Position numbers and translations under genes: made by a program
Shown here: piece after piece, positions 18,473-26,412 of the stretch
How positions within the stretch are numbered: the first letter of the stretch is position 1
Layout: the number at the start of each line of letters is the position of its first letter
Assembly (NCBI RefSeq): GCF_029223485.1
Contig: NZ_JARHTP010000015.1
Coordinates: 124,001 to 188,000, forward strand
Source of the DNA: Streptomyces coacervatus
Lineage (GTDB): Bacteria; Actinomycetota; Actinomycetes; Streptomycetales; Streptomycetaceae
Direction of reading: 5' to 3'
DNA: 64,000 nt
Notes under the pieces: model-generated
Told to the model about the DNA's origin: nothing
Databases searched by the model: none
The model's input: the letters and a program-made list of their open reading frames with translations, nothing else

Positions 18473-18702
18473 CCAGCAAGGTGGCGGAAGAGACGCCCGG
18501 GTACGAGCAGGCCCGGGACGAGCTGATCGAGGTCGTACGACGGCTGGAGGCGGGCGGCACGACGCTGGAGGAGTCCCTCGCGCTCTGGGAGCGGGGCGAG
18601 GAGCTGGCCAAGGTGTGCCGGCGGTGGCTGGACGGGGCGCGGGCGCGGCTGGACGCGGCTCTCGCCGAGGAAGAAGAGGCCGAATCGGACGGCGACGACT
18701 AA
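18469..18702 (+). CDS. xseB: Exodeoxyribonuclease VII small subunit
   Basis: 77 residues; the ATG at 18469 overlaps the xseA stop (ATGA), so the subunits are translationally coupled. GYEQARDELIEVVRRLEAGG, TTLEESLALWERGEELAKVC and an acidic tail match the two-helix XseB fold that binds the helical region of XseA. Confidence 0.96.
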   Translation: MTSKVAEETPGYEQARDELIEVVRRLEAGGTTLEESLALWERGEELAKVCRRWLDGARARLDAALAEEEEAESDGDD

Positions 18703-18704
18703 CC

Positions 18705-18749
18705 GCCGGGACGCTTCACTGTGAAGCGGATCACCACACCCGGCTTTTT
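18705..18749 (+). terminator. Terminator of xseAB
   Basis: Outer stem GCCGGG (18705-18710) with CCCGGC (18739-18744), followed by TTTTT (18745-18749). An inner perfect palindrome CGCTTCACTGTGAAGCG (18712-18728) adds a second hairpin. A rare canonical U-tract for this genome. Confidence 0.75.
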
Positions 18750-18750
18750 G

Positions 18751-18767
18751 TTGAAGCTTGAACTTCA
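18751..18767. promoter_or_regulatory. Palindromic element upstream of the nitroreductase
   Basis: TTGAAGCTTGAACTTCA contains TGAAG and CTTCA arms, a dyad of the type bound by MarR, HxlR or similar redox-linked repressors. It lies 83 bp before the nitroreductase start, inside a less GC-rich stretch that includes possible promoter hexamers. The bound factor is unknown. Confidence 0.4.
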
Positions 18768-18849
18768 TTCGCGTACGGTCGGTCTCGTCAGCCGATCCGG
18801 ACCGCGGTCCGGTAATCCGGACCCAGGCTCCACCCGAGGAAGTCCACGC

Positions 18850-19440
18850 ATGTCTCTCGTTCTCGACCCCGCCGCCCAGGACCTGCTCTTCCGCGAGGCC
18901 CGCACCGCGAACACCTTCACCGACGAGCCGGTGACCGACGAGCAGGTGCAGGCCATCTACGACCTGGTCAAGTACGGCCCGACCGCCTTCAACCAGTCGC
19001 CGCTGCGCATCACCCTGGTCCGTTCCGCCGAGGCCCGTGAGCGCCTGGTCAAGCACATGGCCGAGGGCAACCAGCCGAAGACGGCCACCGCCCCACTGGT
19101 CGCGATCCTCTCCGCGGACAACGAGTTCCACGAGGAGCTGCCGGCCCTCTTCCCGCACTTCCCGGCCGCCAAGGACGTCTTCTTCTCCGAGCGCCCGGCC
19201 CGCGAGGGTGCCGCCGCGCTGAACGCCGCCCTGCAGGCCGCGTACTTCATCGTCGGCGTCCGTGCCGCCGGCCTCGCCGCCGGCCCGATGACCGGTCTCG
19301 ACTTCGCGGGCGTCCAGAAGGAGTTCCTGGACGACGACCACACCCCGCTGATGGTCGTCAACATCGGCAAGCCGGGCGAGGACGCCTGGTTCCCGCGCTC
19401 CCCGCGCCTGGAGTACGACGAGGTCGTCACCACCGTCTGA
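18850..19440 (+). CDS. Nitroreductase family, malonic semialdehyde reductase-like
   Basis: 196 residues from ATG 18850. FMN-dependent nitroreductase fold with EARTANTFTDEPVTDEQVQA, YGPTAFNQSPLRITLVRS (FMN contacts) and AALQAAYFIVGVRAAGLAAG. The spacing and the FNQSPLR motif fit the RutE/HadB-type malonic semialdehyde reductase subgroup, but no pyrimidine-degradation genes adjoin it, so a general NAD(P)H-dependent reductase for aldehydes or nitro compounds is equally possible. Monocistronic: terminators lie on both sides. Confidence 0.88.
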   Translation: MSLVLDPAAQDLLFREARTANTFTDEPVTDEQVQAIYDLVKYGPTAFNQSPLRITLVRSAEARERLVKHMAEGNQPKTATAPLVAILSADNEFHEELPALFPHFPAAKDVFFSERPAREGAAALNAALQAAYFIVGVRAAGLAAGPMTGLDFAGVQKEFLDDDHTPLMVVNIGKPGEDAWFPRSPRLEYDEVVTTV

Positions 19441-19459
19441 GCCACACGTATTGAGCCAC

Positions 19460-19510
19460 ACGTATGACGAAGGCCCCCGGCAGCAGCGCCCGGGGGCCTT
19501 CGTCATACGT
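19460..19510. terminator. Bidirectional terminator, 21-bp perfect stem
   Basis: Left arm 19460-19480 (begins ACGTATGACGAAGGCCCCC), right arm 19490-19510, loop of nine bases. It lies between the stop of the nitroreductase (plus) and the stop of the DUF4245 gene (minus) and serves both. Confidence 0.85.
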
Positions 19511-19519
19511 ACGCGGCGG

Positions 19520-20041
19520 CTACGCCAGTTTCAGCGCCTGCGCCATCTCCGTCAGCTGCTGGAACGAGCCCGTGCCCGCGATCACGGTCGTGGAGCTCTT
19601 GCCGGGGAGCACGAGGGCGTCGTAGCGGCCGCCGGTGTAGCGCGTCCAGGTGCGGCCGTCGATCTCCTCGGTGGCCTTCGTCGCCTTCGCCCCCTGGCTG
19701 GCCTCGTCGATGAACGCCGACGGCTTCTGAGTCGACTGCTCGATCTGCACGTACTGGCCGTCGGGGGTGTGGAAACCCAGGTGCCAGGCGTCGAACTCGT
19801 CGCCCCGGAAGCGGACCGAGGTCGCCTTCCAGTCCTTGGACAGGCCCTCGGGGGCGGCCACCGGGTAGGCCGCGGCGCGGCGCGCGGTGAGCAGTTCGAC
19901 GCGGTAGTCGACCCGCGGGATGTCCGGAGGCGAGTCGTCGTGCGGGATGAAGACGTAGATGAGTGCCGCCGCGATCCCGATGAGGCCCAGGGAGAGAATC
20001 ATGTCCCGGACCGTCTTCTGCTTGCCGTTCGAACCTGCCAC
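19520..20041 (-). CDS. DUF4245 membrane-anchored protein
   Basis: 173 residues. Short cytosolic N-terminus (MAGSNGKQKTVRDMILSLGL), one helix (about 14-30) and a 140-residue extracellular domain with VDYRVELLTARRAAAYPVAA, WHLGFHTPDGQYVQIEQST and RTWTRYTGGRYDALVL, matching DUF4245. The family is widespread in actinobacteria, usually next to glpX as here (divergent, 127 bp apart). Its function is unknown; the conserved linkage is the only hint of a role connected with gluconeogenesis or the envelope. Confidence 0.88.
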   Translation of the reverse strand: MAGSNGKQKTVRDMILSLGLIGIAAALIYVFIPHDDSPPDIPRVDYRVELLTARRAAAYPVAAPEGLSKDWKATSVRFRGDEFDAWHLGFHTPDGQYVQIEQSTQKPSAFIDEASQGAKATKATEEIDGRTWTRYTGGRYDALVLPGKSSTTVIAGTGSFQQLTEMAQALKLA

Positions 20042-20168
20042 GCCCTCTATCGTCGCAGGTGCCCGGCTCGCTCATCCGTGGGGTCCCCTGCTCATTTTGT
20101 CGGACTGACGATAGAGTCGATGGTCGAACCCTCATCCGGCCGTCGTCGTATCAGAAAGGTGCGCCTCG

Positions 20169-21203
20169 ATGACCGAGCATCATCACTTGCCGTCCGAACT
20201 CGAAGTCCCCAGTGAAGCCCCCGACCGCAACCTCGCCCTGGAGCTCGTCCGGGTGACCGAAGCAGCCGCGATGGCCGCGGGCCGCTGGGTCGGGCGGGGC
20301 GACAAGAACGGCGCCGACGGTGCCGCGGTGCGCGCCATGCGGACCCTCGTCTCCACCGTGTCGATGAACGGCGTGGTCGTCATCGGCGAGGGCGAGAAGG
20401 ACGAGGCCCCGATGCTCTTCAACGGGGAGCGCGTCGGTGACGGGACCGGGCCCGAGTGCGACATCGCCGTCGATCCGATCGACGGGACCACCCTGACGGC
20501 CAAGGGCATGCCGAACGCCATTGCCGTGCTGGCGGCCGCCGACCGCGGGTCGATGTTCGACCCGTCCGCCGTCTTCTACATGGACAAGCTGGTCACGGGG
20601 CCCGAGGCGGCGGATTTCGTCGACATCGACGCGCCTGTGGCAGTGAACATCCGTCGCGTCGCCAAGGCCAAGCGGTCCACCCCGGAGGACGTGACCGTGG
20701 TGATCCTCGACCGGCCTCGGCACGAGGGCATCATCAAGGAGGTCCGGGAGGCCGGCGCGCGCATCAAGCTGATCTCCGACGGTGACGTCGCCGGGTCGAT
20801 CTACGCGCTGCGGGAGGGCACCGGGGTCGACATGCTGCTCGGTGTCGGCGGTACGCCGGAGGGGATCATCTCCGCGTGCGCCGTGAAGTGTCTGGGCGGC
20901 ACGATTCAGGGCAAGCTGTGGCCGAAGGACGACGAGGAGCGGGCGCGGGCGATCGACGCCGGGCACGATCTGGATCGGGTGCTGACGACCGACGACCTGG
21001 TGTCGGGCGAGAACGTCTTCTTCGTCGCCACCGGGATCACCGACGGTGAGCTGCTGCGGGGTGTGCGGTATCGGTCGGAGAATGCGACCACCGACTCGAT
21101 CGTGATGCGATCGAAGTCGGGGACGGTGCGGCGGATCGACTCGGAGCATCGGCTCAGCAAGCTGCGGGCCTATAGCGCGATTGACTTTGATCGCGCCAAG
21201 TAG
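20169..21203 (+). CDS. glpX: Class II fructose-1,6-bisphosphatase
   Basis: 344 residues with SD GAAAGG. Hydrolyses fructose-1,6-bisphosphate to fructose-6-phosphate, the key gluconeogenic step. Metal-binding and catalytic motifs of the GlpX type are present: GEGEKDEAPMLFNGE, DPIDGTTLTAKG, VILDRPRHEG and GVGGTPEGIISA. No class I FBPase is seen in the window, and actinobacteria usually depend on this class. Confidence 0.96.
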   Translation: MTEHHHLPSELEVPSEAPDRNLALELVRVTEAAAMAAGRWVGRGDKNGADGAAVRAMRTLVSTVSMNGVVVIGEGEKDEAPMLFNGERVGDGTGPECDIAVDPIDGTTLTAKGMPNAIAVLAAADRGSMFDPSAVFYMDKLVTGPEAADFVDIDAPVAVNIRRVAKAKRSTPEDVTVVILDRPRHEGIIKEVREAGARIKLISDGDVAGSIYALREGTGVDMLLGVGGTPEGIISACAVKCLGGTIQGKLWPKDDEERARAIDAGHDLDRVLTTDDLVSGENVFFVATGITDGELLRGVRYRSENATTDSIVMRSKSGTVRRIDSEHRLSKLRAYSAIDFDRAK

Positions 21204-21230
21204 CGCCTGAGCAGGGGGGACTGCGAATCG

Positions 21231-21290
21231 TCGGCGGCTGCGGCTAATTCGTGGTTGCTCGCGCAGTTCCCCGCGCCCCTAGGGGGGTGC
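21231..21290. repeat. Streptomyces intergenic repeat, family A (copy 3)
   Basis: Contains GTGGTTGCTCGCGCAGTTCC and CCGCGCCCCTAGGGG after a TCGGCGGCTGCGGC segment. Located directly after the glpX stop codon. Confidence 0.75.
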
Positions 21291-21329
21291 AGTTCCCGCG
21301 CGCTCCAGAAGCGCCGGCAGCAGTGATAT

Positions 21330-21367
21330 CGATGGGGCGCCCCCGGTGCGGTGGGGGCGCCCCATCG
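21330..21367. terminator. Bidirectional terminator glpX / wblI
   Basis: CGATGGGGCGCCCCC (21330-21344) pairs perfectly with GGGGGCGCCCCATCG (21353-21367) around an 8-base loop, between two convergent genes. Confidence 0.85.
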
Positions 21368-21384
21368 GCGTATGTGAGGGGCGG

Positions 21385-21762
21385 TCAGCCCGCTGCTGCT
21401 ATGCGGCCCTGTGTGCGTGCCGTCTTCTTGAGTTCCATCTCGCGGCGGCGGCGTCGGGCCAGCACCACTCGGCGTTCCGCGGCGGTGAGGCCACCCCAGA
21501 CGCCGTAGGGCTCTGGTTGCAGGAGTGCGTGCTCGCGGCACTCGACCATGACGGGGCAGCGGGCGCAGACGCGCTTGGCCGCCTCCTCGCGGGAGAGCCG
21601 GGCGGCGGTGGGTTCCTTGGAGGGTGCGAAGAACAGGCCGGCCTCGTCGCGCCGGCACACCGCCTCGGTGTGCCATGGAGCGTCTTGGTCCCTGTCCCGC
21701 ACTGGCACCCGCTGGGCCGGAACGGCAGCTACCTGCAGGGACGAATGCGGCGGTTGCAGCAC
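21385..21762 (-). CDS. wblI: WhiB-like iron-sulphur regulator
   Basis: 125 residues from GTG 21762 (SD GGAG). Four cluster cysteines are C36, C66, C69 and C75 (VCARCPVMVEC), followed by the turn motif GVWGG (87-91) and a basic C-terminus RRVVLARRRRREMELKKTAR for DNA binding. Wbl proteins hold a [4Fe-4S] cluster and work with sigma factor HrdB-type region 4. The symbol wblI rests on synteny with glpX and the DUF1707 gene as I recall it for S. coelicolor, so the family is certain and the symbol less so. Confidence 0.9.
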   Translation of the reverse strand: MLQPPHSSLQVAAVPAQRVPVRDRDQDAPWHTEAVCRRDEAGLFFAPSKEPTAARLSREEAAKRVCARCPVMVECREHALLQPEPYGVWGGLTAAERRVVLARRRRREMELKKTARTQGRIAAAG

Positions 21763-21936
21763 GGTCTACTCCTGACGACGGCTTCGCGAGCGAGCGACGA
21801 TGCAGCAAGGCCTACCCGCTGTACGCGCGCCTATGCACTGAGTTCCGAACCGCTGGTTTTCGGGTGGTCCTGAGCGTCTGCCGACCCCGACCGCGGGTGG
21901 ACCAATTCCCTTCCCGCGCGGCCGGATTCGCAACCG

Positions 21937-22656
21937 TCAACGATCCAGGTGTTTGCGCAAACTCTTGTCGACCTTGCTCTGAACCCGATCGAGAATGTCC
22001 GCGACGAGTTTGCCCCGCTTCGGTCGCGCCTCGACGCTGCCCATCACGGCCCAGCCGTCGATGTAGACGACCGGGGCGTCCGGATCGGTCGAGTCGAGGG
22101 TGTCCACCTCGAAGCTGCCGAGCACACCGCCGCCGGTGCCGCGCAGCGACACGTTCTCCGGGACGCGGACCTCGACGCTGCCGAAGACCGAGAGCGTCTT
22201 GATCGCGACCTGCTGGTACTCGAAGAGCGCCTCGCTGAGGTCTATCTCCACGCTGCCGAAGATCGCGTACGCATGGATACGGCGGCCCGCGCGCCAGCGG
22301 CCCTTGCGGACGGCGCTGCTGAAGACCGCCACCACGTTGTCGTCCGGGTAGGCCGGGATCGCGCCCGCCGTGGGGCGGTTCGGGGCCGCGGCGAAGGCGG
22401 GGGCCGCGCCGTGCCGGTGGGCGGCGGGCAGGTCCCGTATGAAGACCTCCAGCTCACCGACCGTCTTGGCGGCGAGCACGCCCTCGACGCGCTCGGCGTG
22501 CTCGTCGGCGGTCAGGCGCCCCTCGGCGAGGGCGTCGCGCAGGATGTCGGCGATGCGGTCACGGTCGGCGTCCGAGGCGCGCAGTTCGGAAGCCCGCGCT
22601 GTCGTGTCCTGGCGTGCTGCCGCGTCCGGGTGTTGGGCACTCTTCTGAAGGTCCAC
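21937..22656 (-). CDS. DUF1707 protein with LiaF-like C-terminal domain
   Basis: 239 residues. Residues 24-77 are DUF1707 (ELRASDADRDRIADILRDAL, AEGRLTADEHAERVEGVLAA). The C-terminal half (about 110-225) has FSSAVRKGRWRAGRRIHAYA, FGSVEIDLSEALFEYQQVAI and FGSVEVRVPENVSLRGTGGG, repeated beta-rich turns as in the DUF2154/LiaF C-terminal fold. No transmembrane helix is present, so it is cytosolic or peripheral. LiaF-like proteins take part in envelope-stress sensing; the role of this fusion is unknown. Divergent from the class I fumarase. Confidence 0.88.
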   Translation of the reverse strand: MDLQKSAQHPDAAARQDTTARASELRASDADRDRIADILRDALAEGRLTADEHAERVEGVLAAKTVGELEVFIRDLPAAHRHGAAPAFAAAPNRPTAGAIPAYPDDNVVAVFSSAVRKGRWRAGRRIHAYAIFGSVEIDLSEALFEYQQVAIKTLSVFGSVEVRVPENVSLRGTGGGVLGSFEVDTLDSTDPDAPVVYIDGWAVMGSVEARPKRGKLVADILDRVQSKVDKSLRKHLDR

Positions 22657-22824
22657 GACAACAGCGTAGCGAAACGCGATAGATCGCGACTACCCCAAAC
22701 CGGCAATGACCGCCGGGCCGACTGAGGACAACCTCACAAGCCTGCTGTCAGAGGCAGGTTCTACGCTGGTGAGCGCTCGCCAGTGTCGGCGGGCCGTCGT
22801 CCGTCGAGTGAGGAATGGGCTGAG

Positions 22825-24492
22825 ATGCCTGAGTTCGCGTACACCGATCTGCTCCCCATGGGAGAGGACACCACCCCGTACCGGCTGGTGACCTCCGAGG
22901 GTGTGGCCACCTTCGAGGCCGACGGGCGGACGTTCCTCAAGGTGGAGCCGGAGGCGCTGCGCAAGCTGGCGGCCGAGGCCATCCATGACATCCAGCACTA
23001 TCTGCGGCCCGCCCACCTCGCCCAGCTGCGCCGCATCATCGACGACCCCGAGGCGTCCGGCAACGACAAGTTCGTGGCCCTCGACCTGCTGAAGAACGCC
23101 AACATCGCGGCCGCGGGCGTGCTCCCCATGTGCCAGGACACCGGCACGGCGATCGTCATGGGCAAGCGCGGACAGAACGTCCTCACCGAGGGCGGCGACG
23201 AGGCGGCTCTCAGCCGCGGCATCTACGACGCCTATCTGAACCTCAACCTGCGGTACTCGCAGATGGCCCCGCTCACCATGTGGGACGAGAAGAACACCGG
23301 CTCCAACCTGCCTGCGCAGATCGAGCTCTACGCCACCGACGGCGGCGCGTACAAGTTCCTGTTCATGGCGAAGGGCGGCGGCTCCGCCAACAAGTCCTTC
23401 CTGTACCAGGAGACGAAGGCCGTCCTGAACGAGTCCTCCATGATGAAGTTCCTGGAGGAGAAGATCCGTTCGCTGGGTACGGCCGCCTGCCCTCCGTACC
23501 ACCTGGCGATCGTCGTCGGCGGCACGTCGGCCGAGTACGCGCTGAAGACCGCCAAGTACGCCTCCGCGCACTACCTGGACGAGATCCCCGCCGAGGGCTC
23601 CGAGCTCGGTCATGGCTTCCGCGACAAGGACCTGGAGCAGAAGGTCTTCGAGCTGACGCAGAAGATCGGGATCGGTGCACAGTTCGGCGGCAAGTACTTC
23701 TGCCACGACGTGCGGGTCGTCCGGCTTCCGCGGCACGGTGCGTCCTGCCCGGTCGCCATCGCGGTCTCCTGCTCCGCCGACCGGCAGGCGCTGGCGAAGA
23801 TCACGCCCGAGGGCGTCTTCCTGGAGCAGTTGGAGACCGACCCGGCGCGCTTCCTGCCGGAGACCACCGACGAGCATCTCGACGAGTCGTCCGACGTCGT
23901 CCGGATCGACCTCAACCAGCCGATGGACGACATCCTCGCCGAGCTCACCAAGTACCCGGTGAAGACACGGCTTTCGCTCACCGGCCCGCTGGTCGTCGCC
24001 CGCGACATCGCGCACGCCAAGATCAAGGAGCGGCTGGACGCGGGCGAGGAGATGCCGCAATACCTGAAGGACCACCCCGTGTACTACGCGGGACCGGCCA
24101 AGACCCCCGAGGGGTACGCGTCCGGTTCCTTCGGTCCTACGACGGCCGGGCGCATGGACTCCTACGTCGAGCAGTTCCAGGCCGCCGGCGGCTCCAAGGT
24201 CATGCTCGCCAAGGGCAACCGCAGCAAGCAGGTCACCGATGCGTGTGACGCGCACGGCGGCTTCTACCTCGGCTCGATCGGCGGGCCGGCCGCCCGCCTC
24301 GCCCAGGACTGCATCAAGAAGGTCGAGGTCGTCGAGTACGAGGAGCTCGGCATGGAGGCCGTCTGGAAGATCGAGGTCGAGGACTTCCCGGCGTTCATCG
24401 TGGTGGACGACAAGGGCAACGACTTCTTCCAGGATCCGGCGCCGGCGCCGACGTTCACGTCGATTCCGGTGCGGGGGCCTGGGCTCGCGTAG
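22825..24492 (+). CDS. Class I fumarate hydratase (iron-sulphur)
   Basis: 555 residues from ATG 22825 (SD AGGAATGGG). Interconverts fumarate and malate with an oxygen-labile [4Fe-4S] cluster. Both domains of the FumA/FumB type are present: alpha region with GVLPMCQDTGTAIVMGKRGQ, and FGGKYFCHDVRVVRLPRHGA, ASCPVAIAVSCSADRQ; beta region with LTGPLVVARDIAHAKIKERL, GPTTAGRMDSYVEQFQAAGG and GGFYLGSIGGPAARLAQDCI. A second, unrelated fumarase (fumC) lies 1.9 kb downstream. A family B repeat and a large hairpin follow the stop. Confidence 0.95.
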   Translation: MPEFAYTDLLPMGEDTTPYRLVTSEGVATFEADGRTFLKVEPEALRKLAAEAIHDIQHYLRPAHLAQLRRIIDDPEASGNDKFVALDLLKNANIAAAGVLPMCQDTGTAIVMGKRGQNVLTEGGDEAALSRGIYDAYLNLNLRYSQMAPLTMWDEKNTGSNLPAQIELYATDGGAYKFLFMAKGGGSANKSFLYQETKAVLNESSMMKFLEEKIRSLGTAACPPYHLAIVVGGTSAEYALKTAKYASAHYLDEIPAEGSELGHGFRDKDLEQKVFELTQKIGIGAQFGGKYFCHDVRVVRLPRHGASCPVAIAVSCSADRQALAKITPEGVFLEQLETDPARFLPETTDEHLDESSDVVRIDLNQPMDDILAELTKYPVKTRLSLTGPLVVARDIAHAKIKERLDAGEEMPQYLKDHPVYYAGPAKTPEGYASGSFGPTTAGRMDSYVEQFQAAGGSKVMLAKGNRSKQVTDACDAHGGFYLGSIGGPAARLAQDCIKKVEVVEYEELGMEAVWKIEVEDFPAFIVVDDKGNDFFQDPAPAPTFTSIPVRGPGLA

Positions 24493-24504
24493 CGGCTCGG
24501 CCCC

Positions 24505-24574
24505 GCCAGGGGGCTCTGCCCCCTGGACCCCCGGTCGGCCTGAACGGCCTCGTCCTCAAACGCCGGACGGGCTG
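24505..24574. repeat. Streptomyces intergenic repeat, family B (copy 2)
   Basis: GGGGGCTCTGCCCCC hairpin, then CGGCCTGAACGGCCTCGTCC and TCAAACGCCGGACGGGCTG, just after the class I fumarase stop. Confidence 0.8.
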
Positions 24575-24577
24575 AAG

Positions 24578-24648
24578 GATGCCGTCCCGGGACGGGTGAA
24601 TGCCTGGATGCCGTCCCAGTTCGTCCCAGGAACGAGCGGGACGGCATC
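24578..24648 (+). terminator. Terminator or attenuator with two competing left arms
   Basis: GATGCCGTCCC occurs twice (24578-24588 and 24607-24617), and the single complement GGGACGGCATC is at 24638-24648, followed by TTTGC. GTTCGTCCCAGGAAC in the loop adds a small inner dyad. Either left arm can form an 11-bp perfect stem. Confidence 0.65.
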
Positions 24649-24727
24649 TTTGCGAACTTCGCCGGAAACGCTCCGTGCTGACTGGATCACAGCCCGTGAT
24701 CCGCAGGTCATCTCGGAGGGACAACCC

Positions 24728-25288
24728 ATGATTCGACGCACACTGCGCAGTGGCCTGGTGGCCGCGTTCGCGGTCGTCGCCGTCTTCCCGGTGGCGGCCG
24801 TCGCCTCCGCCGGGCCGGCCGCGCAGGCCCACGCCTTGAACTCCACTCCCCCGCAGATCTCCGTCGTGACGGGGTGGCAGCCGGTGGCCACCCCGTCCAC
24901 GCTGCCCATCAGGCCGAAGACGCCGAAGGCCCCCAAGGCGCCGAACTGCCACCACGGTCGCCACCACGTGAAGGCCCACGCCGCCCGCCACCACCGCCAG
25001 ATCCGCCACATCCGGCACAACCGGCACAACCACGGCATCCGGCACATCGTCGCGACCCACACCTGGGGCTACGTCACCACCCGCCATCTGCCGCTGAACG
25101 TCCGGTCCGGACCGGGCACCGGCTACCGCGTCATCGGCGCGCGGCCCGTCGGCGGCAGTGTGGCCCTCACCTGCAAGGTGCGGGGTTCCGGCGTCCGGGG
25201 CAACCACCGCTGGTACAAGCTCGCCCACCACAAGGGCTACGTCTCCGCCCGCTACGTGCGCAACCTCAGCACCGTCCGCTGGTGCTGA
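24728..25288 (+). CDS. Secreted SH3-domain protein with histidine-rich linker
   Basis: 186 residues from ATG 24728 (SD GGAGGG). Residues 1-38 are a Sec signal (MIRRTLRSGLVAAFAVVAVF, cleavage near AQAHA). A Pro/Lys segment (RPKTPKAPKAPN) leads into about 33 residues with some 14 histidines (NCHHGRHHVKAHAARHHRQI and on), then a bacterial SH3 domain (about 115-185; LNVRSGPGTGYRVIGARPVG, HRWYKLAHHKGYVSARYV) with two cysteines that may form a disulphide. SH3b domains bind peptidoglycan; the His-rich stretch could bind Zn, Cu or Ni. Function is not known. Confidence 0.82.
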   Translation: MIRRTLRSGLVAAFAVVAVFPVAAVASAGPAAQAHALNSTPPQISVVTGWQPVATPSTLPIRPKTPKAPKAPNCHHGRHHVKAHAARHHRQIRHIRHNRHNHGIRHIVATHTWGYVTTRHLPLNVRSGPGTGYRVIGARPVGGSVALTCKVRGSGVRGNHRWYKLAHHKGYVSARYVRNLSTVRWC

Positions 25289-25319
25289 CGGCCCCTCGAC
25301 CGCACCACCGATGATCTCC

Positions 25320-25360
25320 GGTGCCTCCAGGCGGGCCATGAGAGCCCGCCGGGAGGCACC
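25320..25360. terminator. Strong hairpin terminator
   Basis: GGTGCCTCC-A-GGCGGGC (25320-25336) pairs with GCCCGCC-G-GGAGGCACC (25344-25360) around CATGAGA; 31 bp after the SH3 gene stop. Confidence 0.8.
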
Positions 25361-25404
25361 GGCCGGTAAATCGGCCGATCACACCCCCGAGTGGCGTAAT
25401 CGCA

Positions 25405-25422
25405 GGTCAACTCGGTCAACTC
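25405..25422. promoter_or_regulatory. Tandem 9-bp repeats before the XRE-DUF2690 gene
   Basis: GGTCAACTC occurs twice in direct contact (25405-25413, 25414-25422), about 90 bp before the start codon, with an AT-richer TTCATATTCC 7 bp further on that could be a -10 region. A binding site for the encoded XRE protein is possible but not shown. Confidence 0.35.
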
Positions 25423-25510
25423 CCCTTCATATTCCGGTGATCGTGGGATGACCGGGCGCCGCCGCCGGGAACACATCAAGGCGGTCACCCCGGCATGGCG
25501 AGGGAGCGAG

Positions 25511-26323
25511 ATGGAGAGCCACGTGACGGTCAAGAGGCAGCCGCTGCCCGACGCGTCGCAGGACGAAGGGCGGCTCCTGACGGAGCGGCTGCGGGCCCTC
25601 AAGCAACGGACGGGGCTGAGCCTGGCCGCACTGGCCACCGTCACCCCGTTCAGCAAGTCGACCTGGCACCGCTATCTGAACGGCGACCAGTTCCCGCCCC
25701 GGGCGGCGGTGGTGGCGCTCGGCCGGCTCGCGGACGCCGAACCCGGCCCGCTGCTCGCCCTGTGGGACGCCGCCTCCCGGGCACAGGCCGACGAGGCGGC
25801 CACCGCGAAACGGCAGCCGGTCCCGCCCGCGCCGCCCGTCGTCGTACGACGCCGCCGCATCCGCCGGCCGAGCCGCGCCGTCGTCGCCCTCGCCACCATG
25901 GCCGCCACAGTGGCGGTCACCGCGGCCGCCGCGGACGTACTGGACCCCGACCACGCCCCGGCGCCGAGGGCGGCAGCCTCCTGCCACGGCAGCGACTGCC
26001 AGGGCGAACTCCCCACCTCGGAGACCTGCGACCGGGACGCCCGCACGGAGAGCAGGGTCGTCAGGGCCGCCGAGGTGGTGCTGCTGCGGTTCTCGCCGTC
26101 CTGCGGCACGGTCTGGTCCCAGCTGCGCACCCGGACGGGCGGCGCGCGGGAGATCTCGATCAGGGCGGGCCAGGACGAGCTGTCCGCGGAGTACCAGGGC
26201 GACAAGGAGGACGGATACACCAGCCCGATGCTGGCCGCGTCGGACCCGCGCGGGGCTCAGGCGTGCGCCGAGGTCGCCGGAAAGCCCGCGTGCACCGGCC
26301 GGTTCGGCGTTCCGGGCCGCTGA
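25511..26323 (+). CDS. XRE-type HTH protein with transmembrane helix and DUF2690 domain
   Basis: 270 residues from ATG 25511 (SD GGGAG); a longer frame starts at 25448. Residues 20-80 form an XRE helix-turn-helix (RLRALKQRTGLSLAALATVT, PFSKSTWHRYLNGDQFPPRA). A basic stretch RRRRIRRPSR precedes one helix (about 122-142), and the outer part (about 155-265) has four cysteines and the DUF2690 pattern (SCHGSDCQGELPTSETCDRD; FSPSCGTVWSQL). So a cytosolic DNA-binding-like domain is tied to an extracellular domain, as in other Streptomyces members. Whether it regulates transcription is unknown. Confidence 0.85.
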   Translation: MESHVTVKRQPLPDASQDEGRLLTERLRALKQRTGLSLAALATVTPFSKSTWHRYLNGDQFPPRAAVVALGRLADAEPGPLLALWDAASRAQADEAATAKRQPVPPAPPVVVRRRRIRRPSRAVVALATMAATVAVTAAAADVLDPDHAPAPRAAASCHGSDCQGELPTSETCDRDARTESRVVRAAEVVLLRFSPSCGTVWSQLRTRTGGAREISIRAGQDELSAEYQGDKEDGYTSPMLAASDPRGAQACAEVAGKPACTGRFGVPGR

Positions 26324-26412
26324 CGACGGCACCGGCGTCCACCGGCCTGGACAACAACCCCCGGCCGGCCCAAAGTCCGGAACATCCCCACCTCCCCGAT
26401 CGCTATACGGGC

